A stretch of DNA of 64,000 bases from Lachnospiraceae bacterium. GTDB lineage: Bacteria; Bacillota; Clostridia; Lachnospirales; Lachnospiraceae. Below the pieces are notes generated by a model. It searched no databases, was not told where the DNA came from, and saw only the letters and a program-made list of their open reading frames with translations. Position 1 is the stretch's first letter. Each line of letters starts with the position of its first letter. A program made the position numbers and the translations under genes. The stretch lies in NCBI GenBank assembly GCA_009911035.1, contig QXWO01000021.1, positions 1-64,000 of the forward strand, in the 5' to 3' direction. Below, one piece after another: positions 17,419-25,546 of this stretch.

Positions 17419-17853
17419 ATGACAAAAAATAACGGAAATGACAGACAGCGTTATGATGATATCATCCATCTGCCCCATCATGTCTCTGAAGTTCATCTAC
17501 AGATGGCCCCAGGGGACAGGGCGGCACAGTTTTCGCCCTTTGCGGCCCTCACCGGATATGAGGATGTGCTGGAGGAGGCAGGGCGTCTGACCGGGGAGCG
17601 GATAGAGCTGGACGAAGACGCGAAAATCATTCTGGATGAAAAACTGCGGATGATACAGGAACAGATAACAGCCCGCCCACAGGTTGAGATTACCTATTTT
17701 GTGCCCGATGAAAAGAAAGCAGGAGGCACTTATAACACGGCGGAGGGATGGGTAAAAAAGATAGACAGATATGGGCAGAACATTATAATGAATGACGGGA
17801 CAAAAATTCCTGTTGGGGAGATTCGGGACATAAAGGGTTTTTGGGACAGATGA
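17419..17853 (+). CDS. YolD-like protein
   Basis: The 144-residue protein fits the YolD-like family: an N-terminal RYDDIIHLPHHVSEVHLQM, the central RAAQFSPFAALTGYEDVLEE and a C-terminal Tudor/SH3-like part ITYFVPDEKKAGGTY with GWVKKIDR. YolD proteins commonly accompany UvrX/UmuC-type polymerases and are SOS-induced in Bacillus, though their action is unclear. This copy lies 2.8 kb from the Y-family polymerase, separated by degraded genes, which suggests the two were once adjacent. No LexA box was found in front of it. Confidence 0.85.
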   Translation: MTKNNGNDRQRYDDIIHLPHHVSEVHLQMAPGDRAAQFSPFAALTGYEDVLEEAGRLTGERIELDEDAKIILDEKLRMIQEQITARPQVEITYFVPDEKKAGGTYNTAEGWVKKIDRYGQNIIMNDGTKIPVGEIRDIKGFWDR

Positions 17854-17877
17854 TATCGCCCAAAACCCTGTTTTTTT
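17835..17877 (+). terminator. Terminator overlapping the YolD-like stop codon
   Basis: AGGGTTTTTGGG (17835-17846) pairs with CCCAAAACCCT, enclosing the TGA stop in the loop, and seven T residues follow. Confidence 0.8.
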
Positions 17878-17930
17878 ACAGTAAAACGTCTATTGTTGTA
17901 TGACGGAAAGGATAGGTAGAATAAGCAGAT

Positions 17931-18392
17931 ATGGAAAACTATAAACTCATAAAATTACGTGAACATCCGGAATTTCTGGACTATGGAGCTGAGTGGTTCC
18001 ATCAAAAATGGAATATTCCTCTGGAAGCATATCTTGAAAGTATGGAAGCATGTTTTAAAAATGAAGGTGGCGTTCCGCAGTGGTACATGGCAGTGATGGA
18101 GAATAAGATCATAGGCGGACTTGGGGTGATAGAGAATGATTTCCACAACAGGAAAGATTTGTCCCCCAATGTGTGCGCTGTTTATGTGGAGGAGGAATGC
18201 CGCTGCCATGGTATTGCAGGGGAACTGCTGGATCTGGTCTGCAAAGATATGAAGGCAAAAGGCATTTCTGTACTTTATCTTCTTACAGACCATAAAAACT
18301 TTTACGAGAGGTATGGATGGGAATTCCTGTGCATGGTTCAGGGGGATGGGGAAGAATACATGTCAAGAATGTATATACACAAATATAGTTAA
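17931..18392 (+). CDS. GNAT family N-acetyltransferase
   Basis: The 153-residue protein has the acetyl-CoA loop EECRCHGIAGELLDLVC (about residues 85-101), preceded by VCAVYV, and the closing YERYGWEFL typical of GNAT enzymes. Residues 40-65 (GGVPQWYMAVMENKIIGGLG) form the usual strand preceding the loop. Substrate unknown. It is followed by a 218-base gap before the DUF1266 lipoprotein. Confidence 0.85.
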   Translation: MENYKLIKLREHPEFLDYGAEWFHQKWNIPLEAYLESMEACFKNEGGVPQWYMAVMENKIIGGLGVIENDFHNRKDLSPNVCAVYVEEECRCHGIAGELLDLVCKDMKAKGISVLYLLTDHKNFYERYGWEFLCMVQGDGEEYMSRMYIHKYS

Positions 18393-18610
18393 GGCAAAAG
18401 TTTAATGATTTTGAGCGGCTTTCCCTAGCTTTTTATTTTTCTGTATTTATGGTAAAATAGTTAACAATGGACAGGCCTTTCGCGGATTATCTTTAGGTGA
18501 GACAAATGCAGCTATGCTTCGTGAGCCGAGGTATTGCTGCAACAGGGGCCGGGCATTCTTATGTTAAAAAACAGGGTATGGATTTACAGGGAAGAGGAGG
18601 TATTTATAAG

Positions 18611-20656
18611 ATGAAACATTCATGGGTCCACAGGTTCGTATTCAGCCTGCTGGCTGGTCTGATGCTTATGACGCTGCTGGCAGGATGCGGGGAAAAAGCC
18701 AGTCCGAAAAGACTTACCAAGATCGGCGAGGAAAAAGAGGAAGAACCGGAAGCGGAATACGAGGAAGAAATCCCAGCCGATGGCGGTGAGGATGGTTTCC
18801 CTTACCTGAAAAAGCAGAAAATATCAGATTATAATGATAAAGAAGCAAAGTACGAAATTTTTATGCCCGAGGGAACGGAGGTGAACGATGGGTTTGGCAC
18901 CTATTATAAGCATGGGATCGAGTATACTGTTACGATTAACGATACCCAGGGGTATGAGTCTTTTGAAGATTTTTATCAGTTAAGGCAGGAATACTGGCCT
19001 GACCCAGACACGGATTACATAGATATTTATAGTACGGGAATTATGGAAAACGGGGATGACAGATATTTTATCCAGACAGGGAAGGGAACCAACTACGAAG
19101 GAACGGCTTTTGTGATAAAGGTGCTTGAATATATGGAGGTAAAGCCTTCTGGGGACTGCATTACCTGGAGTCTTGAGATGTATCCGGAACATGCGGATAA
19201 AGATACAGATTTAGTTATTGCCGATATGGAAAAATGTTACGGTATTGATATGGGGCTGTTAAAGGGAGACAGCCAGCTTATGGCGGATACCCATGACCAG
19301 GACGAATATACGCCGAAGGAAGGGCAGACCGTTCTGGAGGATTTAGAGGGATACCAGTATTTAGGGACAGCCCAACTGTCAGATTATTACGGGGAGGGAG
19401 TCTGCCCGGTGATGATGCCCAGGGGATATTATACAAATGTGAAAAAATCCCATATTTATGCCTTTATGCATGGTATCTGGGCAACGGTGGATGTGGAGGA
19501 ATTTTATAATGAGAACGTTTTGCTTACAGAATTAAAAAGCAGCGTGGACAACATATATGAATCCAGATTTGGAAATACGGAAAGAATAAGGAATGTCTGG
19601 CGCAGTGCAATGATCCCTGTGCCCGGTTTTGACAATGCATTTTACACAGTGATTTCTTATGAAAAAAAGGGATATGATACGGAAGAATATTTTCCAAAAG
19701 CTGAGGTACTCTGTTATATCCAGTACGATGCAGAGCACTATATTGCCCTTAAACTTTTCCTATCAGGGGACAAATATGACGATTCCAGTGATAAGCTCAT
19801 ACAGGAGTTTGAGACGGCTTACGGGATGGATTTGTCCAAGTATTATAAAGAGGGAGCGAAGGAGGAACGGGAGGATACAGCGGATCCTGGCAGAAAGGAG
19901 CCGGTGACTGTTGCAGAACTGATAGACAGTCAGGTAAGCAAAGATGAAAATGAGTCATGGCGTGCAGGCGAAAGTACAGAACCTCTGCCGGAAACCGTTC
20001 TCTGGTTTAACGCCACCTATGCACCCCTTACCTACAGCAACGGGTGGGACTGGAAGCTGATAGGAGGTGTCAGACCTACCCAGGAAAATATAGAAATAAT
20101 GGATTATCTGTTAAAACAGAGCTGGGGTGTAAGCGACAGGGATTCGGCGCTGGAAACAGTGGAGCGGTTAAAGGAAAAAGGCCACAGGAACACATGCAGG
20201 GAATGTATGGAGGAGCTGGACAAAATGGGGCTTTTGGATTTGGATGAGAAGGAATTCAAGAAAGCACTTTTGAAGTCCGGTCTGACAGGCGACAGATACC
20301 GCTATCTGATTGCCTACCAGATGCATCAGGAAGGTCTGGATGCGGATGCTATGGCTGCATGGGATTTGTGCAGGGTAAACCAGTTATATGCATCTTATTA
20401 TATCTGTGGCTATATGACCTACGAGGAAGCCATGGATGCATCCCTGGAAAACTCGCTGGTATTGCAGGAGATGTATTCTTCCTGGGATGCAATGATGGAC
20501 GGCTATGTGCTGGGATACCAGTTCTGGCAGAGCGACCCGGATACAAAGGAGGATTCCCCCACAAAAGAACGGCGCCGCATGTACGAAATGATGCTCCAGA
20601 TGGAGGATAACCCGTACATGCTGGACTGGAATATGGAACTGCAAAAGAGTTGGTAA
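18611..20656 (+). CDS. Large lipoprotein with C-terminal DUF1266 domain
   Basis: The 681-residue protein starts with a lipoprotein signal peptide ending LLAGC (acylated Cys26). A very acidic linker (about 35-62) follows, then two related beta-rich regions (about 65-235 and 275-440) that both open with a predicted stretch like KISDYNDKEAKYEIFMPEG or AQLSDYYGEGVCPVMMPRG. The C-terminus (about 490-680) is a DUF1266 domain with AWDLCRVNQL and YSSWDAMMDGYVLGYQFW. Start 18611 follows AGGAGG; an upstream in-frame ATG adds an unlikely leader. Surface-anchored; function unknown. Confidence 0.8.
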   Translation: MKHSWVHRFVFSLLAGLMLMTLLAGCGEKASPKRLTKIGEEKEEEPEAEYEEEIPADGGEDGFPYLKKQKISDYNDKEAKYEIFMPEGTEVNDGFGTYYKHGIEYTVTINDTQGYESFEDFYQLRQEYWPDPDTDYIDIYSTGIMENGDDRYFIQTGKGTNYEGTAFVIKVLEYMEVKPSGDCITWSLEMYPEHADKDTDLVIADMEKCYGIDMGLLKGDSQLMADTHDQDEYTPKEGQTVLEDLEGYQYLGTAQLSDYYGEGVCPVMMPRGYYTNVKKSHIYAFMHGIWATVDVEEFYNENVLLTELKSSVDNIYESRFGNTERIRNVWRSAMIPVPGFDNAFYTVISYEKKGYDTEEYFPKAEVLCYIQYDAEHYIALKLFLSGDKYDDSSDKLIQEFETAYGMDLSKYYKEGAKEEREDTADPGRKEPVTVAELIDSQVSKDENESWRAGESTEPLPETVLWFNATYAPLTYSNGWDWKLIGGVRPTQENIEIMDYLLKQSWGVSDRDSALETVERLKEKGHRNTCRECMEELDKMGLLDLDEKEFKKALLKSGLTGDRYRYLIAYQMHQEGLDADAMAAWDLCRVNQLYASYYICGYMTYEEAMDASLENSLVLQEMYSSWDAMMDGYVLGYQFWQSDPDTKEDSPTKERRRMYEMMLQMEDNPYMLDWNMELQKSW

Positions 20657-20657
20657 T

Positions 20658-20730
20658 AACAAATGCCATCCCGCTTTGCGGGTCGGCTTATTGTAACAAA
20701 CGCCATCCCGCTTTGCGGGTCGGTTTATTG
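20658..20730 (+). repeat. REP-like palindromic repeat, two tandem units
   Basis: Units 20658-20693 and 20695-20730 each read AACAAA(T/C)GCCATCCCGC then TTTGCGGGTCGG(C/T)TTATTG and differ at only two positions. The core CCCGC-TTT-GCGGG is a perfect hairpin. They occupy the whole gap between the DUF1266 lipoprotein and the bile salt hydrolase. Confidence 0.9.
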
Positions 20731-20754
20731 TAATAAAAATGAAGGAGGCAGAGG

Positions 20755-21729
20755 ATGTGTACAGCATCGACTTATAAGACGAAAGATTTTTACTTTGGAC
20801 GTACACTGGATTATGATTTTTCTTATGGAGAGGAAATTACGGTGACGCCGCGTAATTTTGTTTTCCGGTACAGTTCCATGGGGACTATGGAGAAGCATTA
20901 TGCAATGATTGGCATAGCGCATATAGAAGGGGGGTATCCTCTGTATTATGACGCAGTCAATGAAAAAGGACTTGGCATGGCCGGACTTAATTTTGTGGGA
21001 AACGCGGATTATAAGGGGGAGATAGCAGGGAAAGAAAATGTAGCTTCTTTTGAGTTCATTCCCTGGATTTTAAGCCAGTGTGCCACTGTGCAGGAAGCAA
21101 AAAATCTGCTTAAAAAAATCAATCTTACAGACAGAAAATTTAACGATAAACTTCCAGCGGCACAGCTCCACTGGCTGATTGCAGACCGGAAGGAAGCTAT
21201 AACAGTGGAATCCGTAAAAGACGGCATTATGGTCTATGACAATCCGGCAGGAGTGCTTACCAACAATCCTCCTTTTAAGGAGCAGATGTTTCAGCTAAAT
21301 AATTATATGCATTTATCCACCAGGTCTCCGCAAAATCATTTTTCGGATAAACTTCCCTTATCCGTTTATGGACGGGGAATGGGAGCCATTGGACTTCCGG
21401 GCGATTTATCCTCCCAGTCCCGTTTCGTGCGAGCTGCTTTTGTAAAAATGAATGCAGTCTCCGGCGACTCGGAAAATGAAAGTGTCAGCCAGTTCTTCCA
21501 TATACTTGGCTCCGTGGACCAGCAGAGAGGATGCTGTGAGGTGGAGGACGGGAAATATGAATATACGATTTACACCGGATGCTGTAACGCAGATAAGGGA
21601 GTCTATTACTACACCACCTATGATAACCACCAGATTACGGCAGTGGACATGTATAAGGAAAATCTGGAGGGCGGACACCTGGTAACATACCCACTCATTC
21701 AGGGCGAACAGATAAAATGGCAAAACTAA
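20755..21729 (+). CDS. cbh: Conjugated bile salt hydrolase (choloylglycine hydrolase)
   Basis: The 324-residue Ntn-hydrolase has all expected active-site residues: nucleophile Cys2 exposed after Met removal, Arg16, Asp19, Asn79, Asn170 and Arg223 (in MCTAS, GRTLDYD, GLNF, LTNNP, QSRFVR). The segments NEKGLGMAGLNF and GLPGDLSSQSRF match bile salt hydrolases more closely than penicillin V acylases. It would cleave glycine or taurine from conjugated bile acids in the cytoplasm. AAGGAGG precedes the ATG. It appears monocistronic. Preference for glyco- or tauro-conjugates cannot be read reliably from sequence. Confidence 0.88.
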   Translation: MCTASTYKTKDFYFGRTLDYDFSYGEEITVTPRNFVFRYSSMGTMEKHYAMIGIAHIEGGYPLYYDAVNEKGLGMAGLNFVGNADYKGEIAGKENVASFEFIPWILSQCATVQEAKNLLKKINLTDRKFNDKLPAAQLHWLIADRKEAITVESVKDGIMVYDNPAGVLTNNPPFKEQMFQLNNYMHLSTRSPQNHFSDKLPLSVYGRGMGAIGLPGDLSSQSRFVRAAFVKMNAVSGDSENESVSQFFHILGSVDQQRGCCEVEDGKYEYTIYTGCCNADKGVYYYTTYDNHQITAVDMYKENLEGGHLVTYPLIQGEQIKWQN

Positions 21730-21731
21730 TA

Positions 21732-21872
21732 AAAAGGTACTTGGAAGGGCGGGAGCGGTACTGGAAAAACAGCGGACGCCGCTCCAAGTGCCCAGAGGAA
21801 ATCATGAGGGAGTAGCCATCAGGATTTCCTCTGCGTGAAAAGGTACTTGGAAGGGTGGGAGCGGCACTGGAA
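21732..21872 (+). repeat. 35-bp direct repeat and stem-loop in the leader of the AAA gene
   Basis: AAAAGGTACTTGGAAGGG plus the following 17 bases occurs at 21732-21766 and again at 21838-21872, with two mismatches and a 106-base period. Between them CAGAGGAAATC (21793-21803) pairs perfectly with GATTTCCTCTG (21823-21833), and CCGCTCCAAGTGCC (about 21779-21792) can pair with the repeat itself. The second repeat ends one base before the ribosome binding site AGGAGGA. This looks like a folded mRNA leader or protein-binding array for the 21884-35530 gene set. Confidence 0.7.
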
Positions 21873-21883
21873 TAGGAGGAAAT

Positions 21884-22993
21884 ATGCAGGAGAGTATGAA
21901 GCCGCCGATAGAGGTGCGGTATAAAGAAGAATTAGAAGCGTTAAAGGGTACAGATGAGGGCAGCAGGCCCGTGAACTGGCAGATGTCCCCACAGGCGGTC
22001 AGGACTTTTATCTTGGGAAGTTCCCGGCCCATAGTTTATCAGGGAAAGGAATACCGGATCGAGAAAAAATATTTCGGCAACGATGCGCTGATAGAGCGCT
22101 GTATCATTACGCTGGCAGGGAACAGGGGACTGATGCTGGTAGGAGAGCCGGGGACGGCGAAAACCATGCTTTCGGAACTGCTCTCGGCGGCAGTCAGCGG
22201 CGTCAGCACGAACACCATTCAGGGAACCGCAGGGACCACAGAGGACATGATCAAGTATTCATGGAATTATGCCCTTTTGCTGGCCAAAGGGCCAAGCCGG
22301 GAGGCGCTGGTTCCGTCGCCTCTTTATGTGGGAATGGAGAAAGGGATCCTTACAAGATTTGAGGAAATCACCAGAACCCCTGCGGAAATCCAGGACAGTC
22401 TGATCAGTGTATTAAGCGATAAGGTGCTGAATGTGCCGGAGCTGGGAGATGAAGGGCTTTTGTTTGCCCGCCCCGGCTTCAATGTGATTGGGACGGCTAA
22501 CACCAGGGACAAAGGTGTTAACGAAATGAGCAGCGCGTTGAAAAGGCGGTTCAATTTTGAAACCGTATCTCCGGTAAGGGAAGCAGCTCTGGAGAAGCAG
22601 ATCATCATCAATGAAGTGGATAAGCTGGCAAGGGAAAGCGGTATCAGCATGGAGCCGGACGAGGATGTGGCGGAGCTTCTGGCTTCCACTTATCACGAGC
22701 TGCGGGAGGGGATTTCTTCCTACGGCCACAGAATCGACAGGCCGGCGGCGGTCATGAGCACAGCGGAAGCTGTATCGGTTTACTACCAGACCATGCTGAC
22801 AGGTTATTATTACAAAGGGGGCCATATGGATATGGAGTGTCTTGTCCAGAATCTGGTGGGTGCCATATCCAAGGAAAATAAAGAGGATCTGGAGAAAGTA
22901 AAGGGATATTTCAATACCGTTATCAAGGATAAAAGCAGTAAAGAGGGTGGATTATGGAAACAATATTACGAAGCGAGGAGATGGCTGAAATAA
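21884..22993 (+). CDS. MoxR-like AAA+ ATPase, YehL type
   Basis: The 369-residue ATPase has Walker A GEPGTAKT (87-94), a Walker B variant around ILTRFEEITRT (155-165), sensor 1 GTANTRD (203-209) and an arginine finger in SALKRRFNF. An N-terminal 60-residue extension ending at a YRIEKKYFGN motif is typical of the subgroup linked to VWA and SWIM proteins. MoxR ATPases usually remodel partner proteins together with VWA adaptors, here the product at 28793. It overlaps the DUF5682 gene by 40 bases, so the two are one transcriptional unit. Confidence 0.88.
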   Translation: MQESMKPPIEVRYKEELEALKGTDEGSRPVNWQMSPQAVRTFILGSSRPIVYQGKEYRIEKKYFGNDALIERCIITLAGNRGLMLVGEPGTAKTMLSELLSAAVSGVSTNTIQGTAGTTEDMIKYSWNYALLLAKGPSREALVPSPLYVGMEKGILTRFEEITRTPAEIQDSLISVLSDKVLNVPELGDEGLLFARPGFNVIGTANTRDKGVNEMSSALKRRFNFETVSPVREAALEKQIIINEVDKLARESGISMEPDEDVAELLASTYHELREGISSYGHRIDRPAAVMSTAEAVSVYYQTMLTGYYYKGGHMDMECLVQNLVGAISKENKEDLEKVKGYFNTVIKDKSSKEGGLWKQYYEARRWLK

Positions 22994-25401
22994 TGCTGCT
23001 TCCGGTCCGGCATCACAGCCCGGCCTGTGCGCTCCATATAAAGAAAACCATAGAAGATTTCCAGCCTGCGGCCGTATTGGTGGAAGGCCCGGACAATGCC
23101 AACGGCCTGCTTCCGGTCATGGTCCATGAGGAAACAAAGGCGCCCTTTGCCATCTATTATTCTTATCATGACAAAACAGGAAAAATAGCAGGGGAGAAGG
23201 AGCACTATAAATGCTATTATCCGTTCCTTACCTATTCTCCGGAACTCCTGGCTGTGAAGGAAGCGGACAAAAGAGGAATAAAGGCGGCTTTCATTGATTT
23301 GCCTTATGGGGATATCCTTGCGGCGTCAGGGGAAGGAAGAGGTCTGCTGAAAGAGGAGGAAAAGAATAATTATAATGACGATTATCTTCTTACTAGGAAC
23401 GAGTACATAAAGCGGCTGTGTGAAAAGGCCCGGCTTAGGAATTTTGACGAATTCTGGGAAAAGTATTTTGAACTGAACGGGCTGTATGAGGACAGCGCCA
23501 CATGGTTTTCCCACCTCCTTACCTATTGCAGACTGGCAAGGGAAAATACGCCCCCGGATGTTTTAAGGGAGGAAGGATGCCTTGCAAGGGAAGAACATAT
23601 GGCCGCAAGAATCGTCCAGTGTGTGCTGGCCGGGCAGAACGGAGAAGGAAAGAACAAAGAAAGGCATGCCGGGGAAGGACAGGAGTGGAACAGGATATTA
23701 GTTGTCACAGGCGGTTTCCACACACCGGCGCTGGCAGAGCGTCTTTCTGGCGAAAAATGGGAGGAGACAAAGACTGCGGCCATCCGGATTCCGGTAAAGC
23801 AGCCCAGTAAAGAGCAGAGCGTTTATCTGATGCCCTATTCCATGGAAGCGGCGGACGCACTCAACGGCTATGCCAGCGGTATGCCTTTTTCCGGGTTTTA
23901 TCAAAAGGTCTGGGATGATTTTGGAAAAAGTGAGGAACCTTACAAAACAGCTGTACTGGATTTTCTCACAACTTCCGGGAAGGAGGTAAGGAAAAAGGAG
24001 GGGACGGTTTCCACCTATGATGAAATTTGTGCCTGGCAGATGGCCCAGGGGCTCGGCACCCTGCGGGGTAAGCCCCAGCCGGGAGCCTATGAACTGTTGG
24101 ATGCGGTTTTGTCTTCCTATATCAAAGGGGAATATAACATTGCTTCCGATATGCCGGTCAGAATCCTCCGTAAGCTGATGCAGGGAAGCGGTACGGGAAG
24201 TTTGTGTGAAATGGCAGATGTTCCGCCCATTCTTCATGATTTTGAAACCCAGAGTAAACGTTTTGGGTTGAAAGTTCATTCCACTTTGGAGACGGAACTG
24301 ACATTGTCTGTCTTTTCCAATAAAAAACACAAGAATATCAGCCGTTTTTTCCACCGGATGCTCTTTCTGGATACTGCTTTTGCAAGGCGGGTAAAAGGGC
24401 CCAACCTGCAATTGAAAAAGAACCTGAATCTGATACGGGAAATTTGGAAATATAAATGGAGCACCCGCATCCCGGCAGCACTTATTGATGTCTCTGTCCA
24501 CGGCGCAACCATTGAGGAGGCGGCAGCCAGCCTGGTGCGGGAACAGCTAAAGAAGGAGATGAATGCAGGAAACGCGGCAAGCCTTCTGACACAGGTTTTT
24601 GAGATGGGACTTACAGGCCAGCTTGAAACGGTTTATGGCCGGGTCCATGAACTGATTCTTAGGGAGGGGGATTTTTATGCCATTGCGGACGCTGTCGAAT
24701 CCCTGACTATGATGGAGGAGCTTGAAAGCCTGTACCGGTCCGGGCTGGAGTTTGGGGCGCTGCTGGATACAGGTGTGCAGAAAATGATTGCCCTTCTGCC
24801 CTCCATGACACAAATCAAGGATGAAAAGCTTGAAGAATCTATGGACGCCCTGAAACTGTTGAACCGGATTGCATGCAGAAAAAGCACGGATTTGGGGAAT
24901 AAGAGGGAGGGCTATTACGAGATCCTTGACAAGATGCAGGAAGATGCCCGGATTCATCCGGGGCTCAACGGCTGTATCTGCGGAATTCTATACGGAAGCG
25001 GAAGAAAAAGTGCAAAAGAGGTGGAGAAAACCTGCCGGGGGTATCTGACAGGCACGAAAGAGCAGCTCATGCAGACGGCCGCTTTCTTCCGGGGGCTTTT
25101 TGGCACGGCCAAAGATTTGATATTTATCGGCAGCAGCATGACTGGTATGCTGGATCATTTTTTCGGGCAGGTGGATGAAGAAGAATTCATGGAGCTTCTC
25201 CCACAGCTCCGCATGGCATTTACCTATTTTACCCCGGCCGAAACCGATAAGATTGCACAGACAGCGGCGCGGATTCATGGAAAATCCAGGGAGGATATTA
25301 CACAGCGCAGTGAGATTATGCCGGACTGGTATGCCTATGGCCGGGAACTTGACTGTTATGCGAAGGAGCGTATGAGCAGCCAAAGACCAAGTTCTCTGTA
25401 A
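22954..25401 (+). CDS. DUF5682 family protein, YehM type
   Basis: The 815-residue protein matches the DUF5682 pattern: LLPVRHHSPACALHI near the start (about 16-30), VLVEGPDNANG (about 43-53), a central REEHMAARIVQCV (about 211-223) and VVTGGFHTPAL (about 253-263). The spaced His, Glu, Arg-Glu-His and Gly-x-x-His motifs recall the TraB/TIKI/ChaN metalloprotease-like group, which is an inference. The C-terminal half is helical. The start codon lies within the AAA gene; ATG 22981 is an alternative but its binding site is too close. Confidence 0.82.
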   Translation: METILRSEEMAEIMLLPVRHHSPACALHIKKTIEDFQPAAVLVEGPDNANGLLPVMVHEETKAPFAIYYSYHDKTGKIAGEKEHYKCYYPFLTYSPELLAVKEADKRGIKAAFIDLPYGDILAASGEGRGLLKEEEKNNYNDDYLLTRNEYIKRLCEKARLRNFDEFWEKYFELNGLYEDSATWFSHLLTYCRLARENTPPDVLREEGCLAREEHMAARIVQCVLAGQNGEGKNKERHAGEGQEWNRILVVTGGFHTPALAERLSGEKWEETKTAAIRIPVKQPSKEQSVYLMPYSMEAADALNGYASGMPFSGFYQKVWDDFGKSEEPYKTAVLDFLTTSGKEVRKKEGTVSTYDEICAWQMAQGLGTLRGKPQPGAYELLDAVLSSYIKGEYNIASDMPVRILRKLMQGSGTGSLCEMADVPPILHDFETQSKRFGLKVHSTLETELTLSVFSNKKHKNISRFFHRMLFLDTAFARRVKGPNLQLKKNLNLIREIWKYKWSTRIPAALIDVSVHGATIEEAAASLVREQLKKEMNAGNAASLLTQVFEMGLTGQLETVYGRVHELILREGDFYAIADAVESLTMMEELESLYRSGLEFGALLDTGVQKMIALLPSMTQIKDEKLEESMDALKLLNRIACRKSTDLGNKREGYYEILDKMQEDARIHPGLNGCICGILYGSGRKSAKEVEKTCRGYLTGTKEQLMQTAAFFRGLFGTAKDLIFIGSSMTGMLDHFFGQVDEEEFMELLPQLRMAFTYFTPAETDKIAQTAARIHGKSREDITQRSEIMPDWYAYGRELDCYAKERMSSQRPSSL

Positions 25402-25414
25402 TGCCTATTTTTCA

Positions 25415-25443
25415 TTGTGTGTTTTGAAATAGGAGAGTATAAT
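25415..25443 (+). promoter_or_regulatory. Possible promoter of the chemoreceptor gene
   Basis: A perfect TATAAT (25438-25443) is preceded at 17 bases by TTGTGT (25415-25420). It lies in the 145-base gap after the DUF5682 gene and could give the chemoreceptor pair independent expression. Confidence 0.45.
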
Positions 25444-25546
25444 CAATGTATAAGATTTCATGAGAAGACAGTTGCAAAACGCCGGTATTGTATAGGGGGA
25501 AAGCAATGCCTGAAGGAGGTCTGCAAGGTTATCAGAGGAGGAAGAA

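Noticed and set aside
23698-24501. 267-residue minus-strand open frame
   Set aside because: It is antisense to the DUF5682 gene, with no binding site and no recognisable protein features.
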